Shown piece by piece: positions 38,697-50,830 of a stretch of DNA of 64,000 bases. This DNA comes from Morella rubra (lineage: Eukaryota > Streptophyta > Magnoliopsida > Fagales > Myricaceae): the NCBI GenBank assembly GCA_003952965.2, contig CM025851.1:3683307-3747306 (forward strand). The letters are read 5' to 3'. The translations under genes were made by a program, and so were the position numbers. The notes under the pieces are model-generated. The model saw only the letters and a list, made by a program, of their open reading frames with translations. It was not told the origin of the DNA and made no database searches. Every line of letters begins with the position of its first letter. Within the stretch, counting starts at the first letter, position 1.

Positions 38697-41285
38697 TCAA
38701 TAGTTAGAGGACCAGTTGGCAGCACTCCCAACTCTGGGCATGCCACTAGTTTCCCTTTTAGTCTCTGCATCCACTGTGAAAGTTGCACCACACACCTGGC
38801 CCGAACTGTCCACCCTTGGCACCGGCTTCACCTCATTAAGGGGGTGTTCAAAACTCCTCAAGCCTCCAGTGGATGTGAAAAAGCATCCTTTCGATAACAA
38901 GAAAAAGGCATAAATTAGCAATTAGGAAGTGATGTTCAATCAGACTTTACTATAAAAGATTTTTTGTTTTGGGTAATTGACTTTCCTAGAAAAGATTGTA
39001 GTAACCAAACATTCATAGAAAATTAGCGCACGGCAAAAACAGGAAACAATTCTCAGACTTCAAGCCAATGTAGTAGAAAAAAAATAGATTTTGATGCTTA
39101 TCTTAGTACAACAATTTTAAATCACCCACATCGCTATGTTTCTCATTGTGGTCCTAAATCAACTTCAAAGATTTTCCCACCAAGGATTAGAACACATCCA
39201 CATGGTTATAGACATACCTTTAGGAAATGGTGCAAAAGATTTCCCACAGCCCTTCTTCACAATTTCATCATCATCTGAAAGAACAAGATGGCCTTCAGAA
39301 TCATTACCCCAGAAGAAGGGAACATTTCCATCAGCATCCTGCATAAGGAGAAGGCAGATTTGGCTTGAGTAAAGCAGATAATGATCGGTAGAAAGAAATG
39401 GATTTGATTTAAGAGGGGCCCATAACAGAGGAGCATAAAATTTTAGGAAGAAAGAGGTATACTCACAGCAGCTGTAAATATGGCTTTAGATGCGCTGTCG
39501 TAGAGAATAAATGCAAACTTCCCCTGGATATCTCTCACAACCTGATCAGCAGGATAAGGACCTCGGTCTCTCAGAGTTCTGTAAGCTTCAATAACAATGA
39601 CAACTTCATTCGATGTTTTGTTCAGCCCATATTGCTGCTTCAGGAGAGCGACATTGTCAATGTGGCCTTGAAACAAGCAGAATATGTCATCCACCACAGC
39701 GAACAATCTAACAGTGAAAAATGGAAAATATAAGAAGTTAGAACTTGATGAGTCAACAAAAAGAAAGAAAAGAGACCATTATTAGAAAATGATGCGAAAA
39801 TAGAACGGTGAAAAAGAATCTGTGAGAAATAAGAGCGATTGCAGTCCAGAAGAAAATTTATCCATGGTGTTGTTCCATGGAAAATGAAGACATACAACTC
39901 CATTGCTTAGAATCTCGCAAAATAAGTCAACAAAACCTGTGAATGAAAGCCTTAGAGAGAGAAGAAATTTTTTTGCAAAAATCACACGAATATCTCCTAC
40001 AACAGAAACAACTTGATTCACTAGGAAAGAATGTGTTCATTCAAATTTAATGAAGAACATATATGGGACAAATTTCTCCCAGCAACATTCAATTGTCCAA
40101 AATCACTGCCAATATATATTAGACTTGAAAAAATGAGAATCACCAACTACATGAACCTGTCTTTTGTCTTATATCAAACCAATAAGGACACAAGTAAGAT
40201 CTTTATATTTGGATGAAAATATCCCAATAATGCACACAACTCGCAGAAAATTTATGGAGATAAAGAGTCAATTGAACAGGAAGATAGAAACATTGATGCA
40301 ACGAGACTTTTATGACCCCTTGCTTGTGAGTTTCGCAGGCAGACCCTGTTTGCCAAAACTTTCTCATCGCAAACCCAAAAATATTGTTCTTCTTCCTACT
40401 ACTTCTTACAAACCATACGAGGAATTAGCACTTGCACCCGCGACTGTGGTTAAACAATCAAATAAGCCAACAAGATCACACCAAGATCGGTTAAATAACA
40501 ACCTAAAGTTGGGTTTTTCTAAACTAATAAGCCTAAAGATTATCCAATTCAGTAAAGAATTACATGTGTTAGAAGCAAAAACGTCAACCTGAGAGCCAAA
40601 AGCCAACAAGATCACACCAACAAATAAGCCAAGATTATCCAATTCAGTAAAGAAATACATGTGTTAGGAGCAAAAACGTCAACCTGAGAGCCAAAAGTCT
40701 CAAATATTCTTCTACCCAAGAAAACAGAATGTCATTTTTGAGGCTACAGATAAGAACCACTTTATTTATTCTTTTTAACAAGTCAAACAAGGACCACATA
40801 TAAATACCAACAAAAAACAATTAGCATGCGCTTAGTCTCCGGAAAAGGCAAGGAATAACAAGATAAAACTTGGGGATCCTATAATAAAAACCCAAGTTTT
40901 CTTTTCATTTTCCACCCATTTCTCGCCAGCCAAACATCGCACAAGCCCAACAAGAAACGAACCAATCAAGAAACGCGGATCAACTCCAAATCAGAAAGCA
41001 AAACAACAAAAATCAAGTCTTGTGGGTTTTTCCTTTTTCCATTCTTTGGTAGTAAATATAAGAAATGAATATCGTCTCGTTGAACCTTGGGAGGAGTGGA
41101 TTCTGTTTTTCGAGCGAGTAGGCCACGAGGCCGGCAGAGCCTAGGTTGACAGTGACAGAGCCAGGGTGCACGGAGCAGAAGTGCTGTGCCAGAACCCCAT
41201 CTTTCAGAGCCGATGCCGAGTCCGAGTGAGGGCTCTGCAAAGCCTCGGGGCTCTTTGCCACCGATTTGTTAAAAACTGCCAGCAT
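38697..41285 (-). CDS. Stem-specific protein TSJT1 / AILP-like (YGL and LRDR motifs)
   Basis: Exons in transcript order: 41285-41086, 39707-39467, 39338-39218, 38887-38697. They total 753 nt, 250 residues. The protein starts MLAVFNKSVAKSPEAL and contains LLKQQYGLNK and AYRTLRDRGPYP, the YGL and LRDR signatures of the DUF3700 family. It then has FAFILYD, ADADGNVPFFWG and GCFFTSTGGLRSFEHP. The fold belongs to the class II glutamine-amidotransferase-like group, but position 2 is Leu, so the catalytic N-terminal Cys of that class is absent. Family members respond to aluminium, auxin or stress; a biochemical function is not established to my knowledge. No signal peptide or membrane segment is seen. 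The gene converges with DMC1. Confidence 0.94.
40536..40697. repeat. 67-bp duplication in TSJT1-like intron 1
   Basis: Copies at 40536-40602 and 40631-40697 share TTATCCAATTCAGTAAAGAA and a following ACGTCAACCTGAGAGCC with about two differences. A second shared phrase (GCCAACAAGATCACACCAA) shows that the surrounding segment was also rearranged. Confidence 0.85.
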
Positions 41286-41758
41286 TTTCTTCTTTCTTGA
41301 TCGCGATCGAACACAGAGAAAAGAGAGTGAGAGATACAGAAAACGTCAGACAGAGAAAGGGCGAGAGAGAAAAGTTAAGAAAATCCTGGCCCTTGAGGTG
41401 GTTAAATACGATTCGTTGAATGAGCAAACCGTTAGTTCCCGATATTGCCCTTGCCTCTTGGAGGAATTCTCGCTTGTTGCCTAAAGAATCTTATCTACTG
41501 CAATATGAATAAAAAGCCGTATTCCGTAAATTCGACGAGTTAACTAACAGGAGTACAGCGGATCAGGCCATGCATTTCTATGTGCCGACAAACTTCATAT
41601 GCTTATGACCGTTGGCGTAATTTGATAATTCTATTTTCAAGGCGTTACTTCTCATAAAACTCTACCGTCTAATGGTTAATTTTAAAAATTATTATTTTTA
41701 TTATAATATATTATTAGACCAGTTCACCAGAACATTTATTAATCTCAAGATCTGTATA

Positions 41759-41941
41759 GGGGTGTTTGTTTGTCAAAATTTTGAAGAATATTCTCGAAAT
41801 TTTGGAAATCTTTGTTTTATTGAGATTTTATTGAGGTTTGTGAAAGGTGAAATGTGTATGTGTAAAAGTTAAAAATTTTGAAATGTGTTTGTTTTGTTGG
41901 AAATTTCCATGCCCCAAAATGTTGGAAAAACAAACGGCACC
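41759..41941. mobile_element. MITE, copy 2
   Basis: A 183-bp element begins GGGGTGTTTGTTTGTCAAAA and ends AAAACAAACGGCACC. It is closely related along its length to copy 3, sharing TTTATTGAGATTTTATTGAG and TGTTTGTTTTGTTGGAAAT. It is non-coding and probably non-autonomous. Confidence 0.8.
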
Positions 41942-42744
41942 TTATTTTACTGAAAATAAATAATATAGCTGTGAGATAATAGTAAAATCTAATAGATTTT
42001 AAACTTGAAACTTTAAAATAAGAAGACCCACGAGTACTAAATTTTAACCACTAAATTAATCCATCGGGCTTACAAATGCCTTATTCATTTATAATAACAT
42101 TCAGTTTTTTTTTTCTAATTTTATGATCGGCAAATAAACAAAAAATAATTTTACAAAGAAACATATGAGATATTAATTATAAAAGATGATATTTTCATAT
42201 CTTTGATTGACAAAAATTATTACTCATCCAAACCTGATTTTAACAAACAACCAACAAAATATGTTAAAAAAAAAAAACTTAGGAGATATTAACTAAAATA
42301 AGTGGTATTTTTGTACTTTCACAATATATATTTAACGCGACAGAGATAAGTTGACTAATACATCAGCTTAAGCTAACTTTTTGCAAATTCCTGATTAGAC
42401 AATAAAAGTTAGGGTAATTATGGGAAGATTCCATTGAATAGGAGGTAATAAGCACATGGTATACGCTTAGAAAAGAAGCACATGGTATACGAAATTAAAG
42501 GCAATACAAGCAGTGCTCTGTAATATACGGTGTGTAATAGTTTGACAAAGTCGCTATAAACGAAGCATATTTTAGGCAATACAAGCAGTGCTCCGTGTTC
42601 CACACGACTTCATTAGACGAAGCTCCAGCGCTCAAAAAGACACCGAGAAAAACGAAAAAAAAAAATGAAGATTAGAGAAAGTTAGAGCTTATCTTATTTC
42701 AAAAAGGGTGCTTGTGGGGCCAAGTGGTGGTGGTCGCAATCATA

Positions 42745-42927
42745 GGGATGTTTGTTTGTCAAAATTTTAGAGAATATTCTCAAAATTTTGAGAATCTTTA
42801 TTTTATTGAGATTTTATTGAGCTTTGTGAAAGGTGAAGTATGTATATGTAAAAGTTAAAAATTTTAGAGTGTGTTTGTTTTGTTGGAAATTTTCATGTCT
42901 CAAAATGTTGGAGAAACAAATGCCCCC
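42745..42927. mobile_element. MITE, copy 3
   Basis: A 183-bp element begins GGGATGTTTGTTTGTCAAAA and ends GAAACAAATGCCCCC. ATA stands directly on both sides, fitting a three-base target duplication of the Tourist/PIF-Harbinger kind. It lies about 0.8 kb from copy 2 in the same orientation. Confidence 0.82.
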
Positions 42928-44410
42928 ATAATAATCTGAAAAATTAGAGGCACTAAAAAGAGGCCAACACTATAAGAAAAATAAGTAATAAAAAGAGGGA
43001 GCATGGCTGAAGGTCGGTCGCGTGTCCTGTAATTATTTTTCTTTTACTATATGTATATTGTTGGGAAATTTGGATGTGATTTTCTGAGCTCTCTCATACC
43101 TTATCTAGAAATATTCGAGAAAAAGAAAGATTCCGTTGCGAGAATCTACAATTAAGGATTAGGGTTGGAATTGCAATGTGCATGGCTTTTGGACAAAAGT
43201 TTGAGAGTATTTTCGTTTTTTTAATGTGACACCAACCACATGACAAGGACATACGTCTACTTAAATAATTGAGTTACATGAATAGAAACTGCACAAACTG
43301 ATTTATATGCTCTAAAATAATTGCCTTCTCCCAACTGTTATATGATCCTTTTTATTTTTGAACCGTTGAATAAATTGCCCATTATAGGTTTTATTGTAAG
43401 AGAGAGAACCATATGTAGTTTTATTTAATATTTATAGTGGGAATTTATAATCTTGGATACTAATTATTTTGCACGCCACTTTCAAAACTTTCAAAGCAAC
43501 ATGTCATTAGTGGAGCAATACAAAATCGTTGGGATTCTTTTCCCTATACTCGCTTCAATTGAAACCTTTTTACAAAATCCTTATTGACCCCTTTTTCCAA
43601 CGATGGCATGAAGAACTCGTTCATAGATTACCTAACCAAAAAAGTTTTAATTGAAAATTTATGGACCCCTTTTCAATTTAATATATTCTCAACAAGTAAC
43701 TTAACCCTTTTCATGCCTATTCAACAATCTTCTTATCCTACTCGGAGCTATCTTCATTTTCAACAACAAGAAAGGAGGACAAATGCTAAACTTTTATTTC
43801 CTTGTTTAAAATATTTATGTAAGTGTCGCCTCATTGAACAACACGTTAAGTGTTGCCTCATTGAACAACACGTCCTATTTTCATTTCCCCAAACAAATCA
43901 AAAGCGACGAGGTTCGGTGATGTTAAGCTATTCAATTTTTTTAACAAATTGAGTTTGTAGACGAAAATTTTGAAAAGCAAAACTTTTTATAGGAGCTTGT
44001 AGAAAATTGGTGAAAAAAATTTAAGAATGTTAGTTGAAAATTTTCAATGAAAAAATAATAGAATTAGTTAAAAAATTAACAGAGAGAAGATTTGATATAA
44101 TTTTTTATTTATTTATGAAAAAGTATTGAAATTGCTGTAAAAAGTATCGAAATTTTGACTTTTTAAAAAAATTTCTTAAAAAGTTGAAATCTTTTTATTA
44201 CCATACATCAAATTCCAACTTTTTATGTTTGGTAATGAAAGCCTTTTCAAAAAAATCTGCAAGCAAGGAGAGCTACATCATTTGGTTTAAAACTCGCACT
44301 GTAATTGGAAAAGCAATAATTTAACAGTATAAACTAGCCCATGTTACAAAAGGAACTCATCTATAAGCCTCGTCGTGCTGCAAAGCAGACATTAACATTA
44401 ATCATGCAGC

Positions 44411-47334
44411 TCAAACTCGATTGTATGCCACTGATTTGCTGAACAGCTGCCGTATGTATATGACTTGTAGAGTGCTTGCAGCAGCCAGTAAAAGGTATTC
44501 TCCCAGAGTGTAGAAGACAACACGCTTTCGCGTGCTCTCATTTGCTGAGGCAGAAACAGGGTGTTGAGTAATAAGTATATAGTTGTCATCTTCCCCAACA
44601 TCATAAATCATGAAGGCTTTTTATTCTTCTTCTAACATAGGAGTAGATGCATAATGGCAAACAAGAAGCACATTAAAGATGTTACAGATTGGTGATTCAC
44701 CAATGGATGTTCTTGAAAAATGGACATTCTAGAGAGAAGGTACTGTTATAAAGCAATTCATCAGAGACCAACATGCCGGCCCTAATTTGGAAATGATCCT
44801 AATTTATAGGATGATGTAGCCCCTCTCTTTTTTACCTGTTTGACACATATATGATATAATATATAAATATTACTAATTGGAGTTTTCTCGTTAAATTTAT
44901 TACCTCCTTGAGCTTAAATATACTTGCTTTGCACATTTTTAATTCTCCTAAGGGCGTGACATATGATCATACTGACCACCAAGTGAAGCATCTAAAATTA
45001 TCTACAAAAGACCAGAGCCTACTAATTTGACACCAATTTGGCTTAGAAGAGATTTTACCTAAACACACCTTAAAGGGCATGTCAATTCTTCATTTTTATA
45101 CAACCCCAACAAAAAATCTATCTGTGGTACTAACCGCTTTATTCTGCACTGATGTTGAAAACATTATTCTACTTAAAGTTTACTAAACACTACCCCATGC
45201 TTGTACGCACAGAATTCAATGGCAATATTACACCTGATATAACTTTACCAACATTTACACCATTGGATAAGTTTTTTTTGTCAAATCAAACATTTTGTGG
45301 AACCTACCACCATTAGATTAAACATTCTCTATAGGTTTATCAAGAATGCCAAACTTACAACCATTAGATGTCACTTGCTCTCAAATCCAAAACCTTCTCC
45401 GTTAAATATATCTAAAAATGCAAATACTATAATTTGGAACACTTTCCAGATAATTTAATATCTAATTACCATGAAACTGTTTAGCATGTGGAGTTAACCA
45501 AAAGTTATTCATTGTGTGTGTGTGTTTTAGAGAGGAAAAGAGGGGGGGGGGGGGGGATCATTGTACAAAATAAATCACCATCATGGCATCATCAGCTAAA
45601 CGCATGTAAAAGAAAACTACTTACTACGACGATGCCGAGCATCACGTGCTTTCAAGAACTTCTGCTCTGCTGTAACAGACTCCAATGCCTCCCTCAGCTC
45701 AGCAATTTTGACATTTATTGGGTTCAAATGTTCTGAAAAAGTTCCCATTTAAAGTTAAAAAAGTGGATCGAAACACAGATAGGGAGCATAAATCGATCTC
45801 AAAAATGTTGCAAGGGCTAACAGAGCTTGTATTTAGATACATTCTGAATCGATTTCTCCTAATGATTTAGATTTGATTACAATTAGATGATGACACAATA
45901 TCAGAAACTGCTGATAGCAATGTACGGACAGAGAGTTTAACAAACCATCTTTGGCCAGGTCATGCTCATTGGGAATATGACCAACATGTATGTAGAAAGA
46001 AACAGTCTCTGGTGTCGAGTATGGATTATGGAAACAAAATTTGTACATTCCGCTTCGTGGGGCCTTGAAGTCAAACTTGTCCCCAGATGTTCCCTTCAAA
46101 GTGTGTACTGTATTACCTGCAGGAGATGTCACCTACACAGAACGCAATAGTTAGAATACATGGGTGACTACTTAGAAACTAGATATAAAATTATCAGCAA
46201 CTCCAGACAGGTAATTTGGAAAACTGATATATGCTAAACAGATCTCGCACTCAAATGAAATGGCAAGTACTTCCCATTCAAGTGTTTCTATTCATTCGTG
46301 GGATCACTTTACACCTCACTTTTGTTTCTTACTTCCTTGAATTATGGTTAGAAATATTTCTACCTTTCCTCCCTATTCTGTTTTAGTTGTTTATAAGTGA
46401 GCAAAACATCCTTCAATAATCAAGCACTATTGGATATTTTAAGTCTTAGGTTACACGTGCACATTTATCATGGAATGATATCAGGCAAACAAAACATCCA
46501 GACGAATGCACCCAAACCAAAGCTTCAAACTATAGATGGACAATACAGATGAAACTGATCCAAAACTTCACAAGTAGTCATTGTATTATGGCTATTGAAG
46601 CATACAGCTTCAACAAATATGACCCTTTCTTCTATCTAATACAAAGTTACGAGTTTCTCTCTGACCAAGATGTCGAGTCACTAAATTCCTAGGACTCAAA
46701 AGTCATCCCTTACTTCAATAACATCAACTCAAAGATTACCTACCCAGATCAGCATTCAAAAATAAATTCACTAGCGAATTTCCATCATTAGATTCGCAAA
46801 CAAATCACACTGCAAGAAAGTGAGTGAAATTTCCTTTTCGAAAGAACAACACTGAATTACGCCCAATACACCTTTCTAACAGATCTTTATCTCTATCTAG
46901 TTGTTGTTCATTTAAATTCAAAAAGTTTTTGCAATTGTTTAGGAGCCCAATAAGTTGGCTCTATAAATATGTAAGCTCTTCCTTGTGGTGCGATAAATTC
47001 CTTTTTCCACACCCAAACAGTAAAGAACTAAACCAAACAATCAAACATTGAGAAAAGAGAACGATCCCTAACAACACCCGCACGGAGAGATCCAAACAAA
47101 ATTGCTAACCGTGAAATCGATGCCAGGGTGATCGGAGTTCCAGAAGATGTCATGATCGACCACGACGAAGTTTCCAGTGACGGTGTCACCCTCGTAGAGC
47201 ACGTACTCATACACGCACTCGACGTCGTTTACCGTCACGGACAGCGATGAGATCCTGCCAACGAAGCTAAACAGCACCAGAAGAACCATAGACATGCAGA
47301 TCCCTACGCTTCTCTGTGTCTCCCTCCTCTCCAT
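44411..47334 (-). CDS. p24-beta family cargo receptor (emp24/gp25L/p24)
   Basis: Exons in transcript order: 47334-47110, 46132-45946, 45732-45625, 44544-44411. They total 654 nt, 217 residues. The N-terminus has a hydrophobic signal peptide (GICMSMVLLVLFSFVG). A GOLD domain follows with its paired cysteines (VECVYEYVLYEGD and KFCFHNPYSTPE), then a coiled coil (VKIAELREALESVTAEQKFL), one membrane segment (GEYLLLAAASTLQVIYI) and a short cytosolic tail RQLFSKSVAYNRV. These type I proteins cycle between endoplasmic reticulum and Golgi in COPI/COPII vesicles and help select cargo such as GPI-anchored proteins. Exon 3 joins exon 4 through A|CA, giving RHRRTNESTRKR, which matches the family. The sequence is closest in memory to Arabidopsis p24beta3 (At3g22845). 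Confidence 0.95.
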
Positions 47335-47555
47335 TTTCTCCTTTCAAACTTCAAAGTCTGTTTATGTTTGTGAGACTTCTGTAATTGGCTTCGGAGATAT
47401 TTGGAAGGCTGGGGTAGAAGGCGAAGTACAAGCAGGAGGACTCCCGGTTTTAGTGTTCACACGCCACACGGTGGGCGTTTCGATAGACGTCGATACGACA
47501 CCGTGTTATCTTCAGCTCGACCTGAAAACGAGGTCGTTTGTGTTTTGTTTTCCTT

Positions 47556-49180
47556 TTCCACTAAATGATAATTGACAAGATAGCCCACTTACCAAAAAAT
47601 AGAAGAAGTCAAGATCTGAAGATAGCCAGCTAGACGGCGTCGTACCTTGTGTGGCCTTCACGTCAACGGCCGAAAAGAACCACTCTGCTGAGTGTAATTA
47701 TTGCCGATCCCTGGATCAAACAAGAAGAAATCAATATTTAATTTAGATAAATCAACGAGATTTAACAAGATTAATGAAAATTTAAATAAAAGAATAATTA
47801 AATAAAGAAAGATTAAAAAAAAAAGTAGATCAAACCATATTCAATAAATTGTCAAAATAAAATCTTCTAACTTGAATTTAATGAATTGTACCAATTTGTT
47901 TATAAACCTTAAAAAATCCTAAATTTAAGAGTCTCAAAAAGAAAAAAAAAAGCTGTCATTAATAAATATCAATACGAATAAATAATGTTCTACATTTATA
48001 ATTAATTAAATTTAATCTAGAAAAATACTAATATTTAATTGACTATTAAACCCTTATTTATTCATATTCGAAATTATAAAATTATCCTTTAACTTGAATA
48101 TTTTAAAAATGCCATTAATAAGCTGGTGCTCACATGTCTCCTTTTTTTTAACAAGTCTCGTGCTTCTCGAGAAATAGATGAAGATATTGACTCGGATGTT
48201 GGAATTCATTTTCTTCCCAGGTGGAAAGCGTCTGCAGAAGAAAGAATCTGTTTTTGTGTAGCGAAGCTCCTGGCTGCTGACAGCCTGCCATGGACACTTT
48301 GAGCAGACTAAGCAGTGGTACATTGAGAATAATGGAGGAGAGGCACCAGGTCAAAATCCCAAGAGTGAAATTGGGCAGTCAGGGATTAGAGGTGAGCTTG
48401 TTTCCTCCCACTTCCATTTGCTACCTCTACCCATATAGAGACTGTCATTTATGGTAGATGGCTAATTGGGTGTTTACTCTTCATCCCTTCATTGTTACTC
48501 TCTGCAAACTATCAAATGAATAACAAGCAGTCATGCAGACCCTTTGTAGACATAATCGCGTCTGATATTTGATGGAGAGTCTAAAATAGCTTACTTAATT
48601 TGTTCATTCCAAGAGGGTCATCCAAGCCTTGACAAGAGGATTCTAACTGGACTCCTGGACTCCTACGTGAACAGAAAATCAAAGTGCTAGAAATCCTATG
48701 TCTAAGAAGTAGATACATACCGTGCGGCAGATGCAAATTTTCCTCATGGGTTCCTTTCCTTCGAGCAGGTTTCAAGACTGGGGTATGGATGCGCTGGACT
48801 ATCGGGACTATACAACACTCCTCTTACTCCTGAAGCTGGATTTCATGTTATCAAGGAAGCATTCGATAGGGGCATCACCTTCTTCGATACCTCAGATCTC
48901 TATGGGCATGAGTACCATAATGAAATCATGATTGGCAAGGTAACATTTCGTATTCACATTGAAGTTTGAACCTGGATTATGATAAATTGTTTCAGTGTGT
49001 GATCAGAGACAAAATATCTTCGATGTTCGAATCTTTCTTGTTATATTCAAACCTATCACCTTCCTCGGAGGAACTCCTGTCTGAACTTACTGAGAAACAT
49101 TCCTGACATGGCAAATGAGCAAGAATATGAATAAAGGCAAAAATCAGTAAAGCAGAATAGCCTTATTGACATCAGTGACT
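47556..49180. repeat. 1,625-bp tandem unit A (AKR promoter and exons 1-2)
   Basis: This unit recurs at 49206-50830, an offset of 1,650 bp. I found no difference between the two on reading. It holds about 730 bp upstream of the AKR start, exon 1, intron 1, exon 2 and about 240 bp of intron 2. A 25-bp unique spacer (49181-49205) separates the units. The left edge lies 222 bp beyond the start codon of the divergent p24 gene. Confidence 0.95.
48290..48939 (+). pseudogene. Extra copy of AKR exons 1 and 2
   Basis: Exon 1 copy 48290-48391 and exon 2 copy 48769-48939 encode residues 1-91 of the aldo-keto reductase with intact ATG, donor and acceptor sites. No exon 3 follows before the second unit, so it cannot encode a full protein alone. 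Exon 2 is 171 nt with both ends at codon boundaries. Transcripts starting here could splice exon 2 copy A to exon 3 and give the normal protein, or to exon 2 copy B and give an in-frame 57-residue repeat. It may therefore act as an alternative promoter and first exon rather than a dead fragment. Confidence 0.85.
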
Positions 49181-49205
49181 TTAAGTGTTATTAGTATTTC
49201 CTTAA

Positions 49206-50830
49206 TTCCACTAAATGATAATTGACAAGATAGCCCACTTACCAAAAAATAGAAGAAGTCAAGATCTGAAGATAGCCAGCTAGACGGCGTCGTACCTTGT
49301 GTGGCCTTCACGTCAACGGCCGAAAAGAACCACTCTGCTGAGTGTAATTATTGCCGATCCCTGGATCAAACAAGAAGAAATCAATATTTAATTTAGATAA
49401 ATCAACGAGATTTAACAAGATTAATGAAAATTTAAATAAAAGAATAATTAAATAAAGAAAGATTAAAAAAAAAAGTAGATCAAACCATATTCAATAAATT
49501 GTCAAAATAAAATCTTCTAACTTGAATTTAATGAATTGTACCAATTTGTTTATAAACCTTAAAAAATCCTAAATTTAAGAGTCTCAAAAAGAAAAAAAAA
49601 AGCTGTCATTAATAAATATCAATACGAATAAATAATGTTCTACATTTATAATTAATTAAATTTAATCTAGAAAAATACTAATATTTAATTGACTATTAAA
49701 CCCTTATTTATTCATATTCGAAATTATAAAATTATCCTTTAACTTGAATATTTTAAAAATGCCATTAATAAGCTGGTGCTCACATGTCTCCTTTTTTTTA
49801 ACAAGTCTCGTGCTTCTCGAGAAATAGATGAAGATATTGACTCGGATGTTGGAATTCATTTTCTTCCCAGGTGGAAAGCGTCTGCAGAAGAAAGAATCTG
49901 TTTTTGTGTAGCGAAGCTCCTGGCTGCTGACAGCCTGCCATGGACACTTTGAGCAGACTAAGCAGTGGTACATTGAGAATAATGGAGGAGAGGCACCAGG
50001 TCAAAATCCCAAGAGTGAAATTGGGCAGTCAGGGATTAGAGGTGAGCTTGTTTCCTCCCACTTCCATTTGCTACCTCTACCCATATAGAGACTGTCATTT
50101 ATGGTAGATGGCTAATTGGGTGTTTACTCTTCATCCCTTCATTGTTACTCTCTGCAAACTATCAAATGAATAACAAGCAGTCATGCAGACCCTTTGTAGA
50201 CATAATCGCGTCTGATATTTGATGGAGAGTCTAAAATAGCTTACTTAATTTGTTCATTCCAAGAGGGTCATCCAAGCCTTGACAAGAGGATTCTAACTGG
50301 ACTCCTGGACTCCTACGTGAACAGAAAATCAAAGTGCTAGAAATCCTATGTCTAAGAAGTAGATACATACCGTGCGGCAGATGCAAATTTTCCTCATGGG
50401 TTCCTTTCCTTCGAGCAGGTTTCAAGACTGGGGTATGGATGCGCTGGACTATCGGGACTATACAACACTCCTCTTACTCCTGAAGCTGGATTTCATGTTA
50501 TCAAGGAAGCATTCGATAGGGGCATCACCTTCTTCGATACCTCAGATCTCTATGGGCATGAGTACCATAATGAAATCATGATTGGCAAGGTAACATTTCG
50601 TATTCACATTGAAGTTTGAACCTGGATTATGATAAATTGTTTCAGTGTGTGATCAGAGACAAAATATCTTCGATGTTCGAATCTTTCTTGTTATATTCAA
50701 ACCTATCACCTTCCTCGGAGGAACTCCTGTCTGAACTTACTGAGAAACATTCCTGACATGGCAAATGAGCAAGAATATGAATAAAGGCAAAAATCAGTAA
50801 AGCAGAATAGCCTTATTGACATCAGTGACT
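49206..50830. repeat. 1,625-bp tandem unit B
   Basis: Second copy of the unit at 47556-49180. It is continuous with the downstream exons and so supplies exons 1 and 2 of the complete AKR gene. Confidence 0.95.

Larger units (their letters stand above)
41286..44410. other. Intergenic DNA with MITEs, no gene found
   Basis: Apart from the two MITE copies, this AT-rich stretch shows nothing coding that I can support. The first part is the TSJT1-like promoter and the last part the p24 3' region. A frame at 43584-43952 has no recognisable domain and contains a small internal repeat (CTCATTGAACAACACG twice near 43828-43872). Confidence 0.5.

Noticed and set aside
43584-43952. Open frame of about 122 codons
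   Set aside because: No domain, no splice context and a low-complexity composition. It lies in AT-rich intergenic DNA with an internal direct repeat, so I treat it as chance.
48290-48939. A second complete aldo-keto reductase gene
   Set aside because: Only exons 1 and 2 are present before the second unit begins; exons 3-8 exist once.
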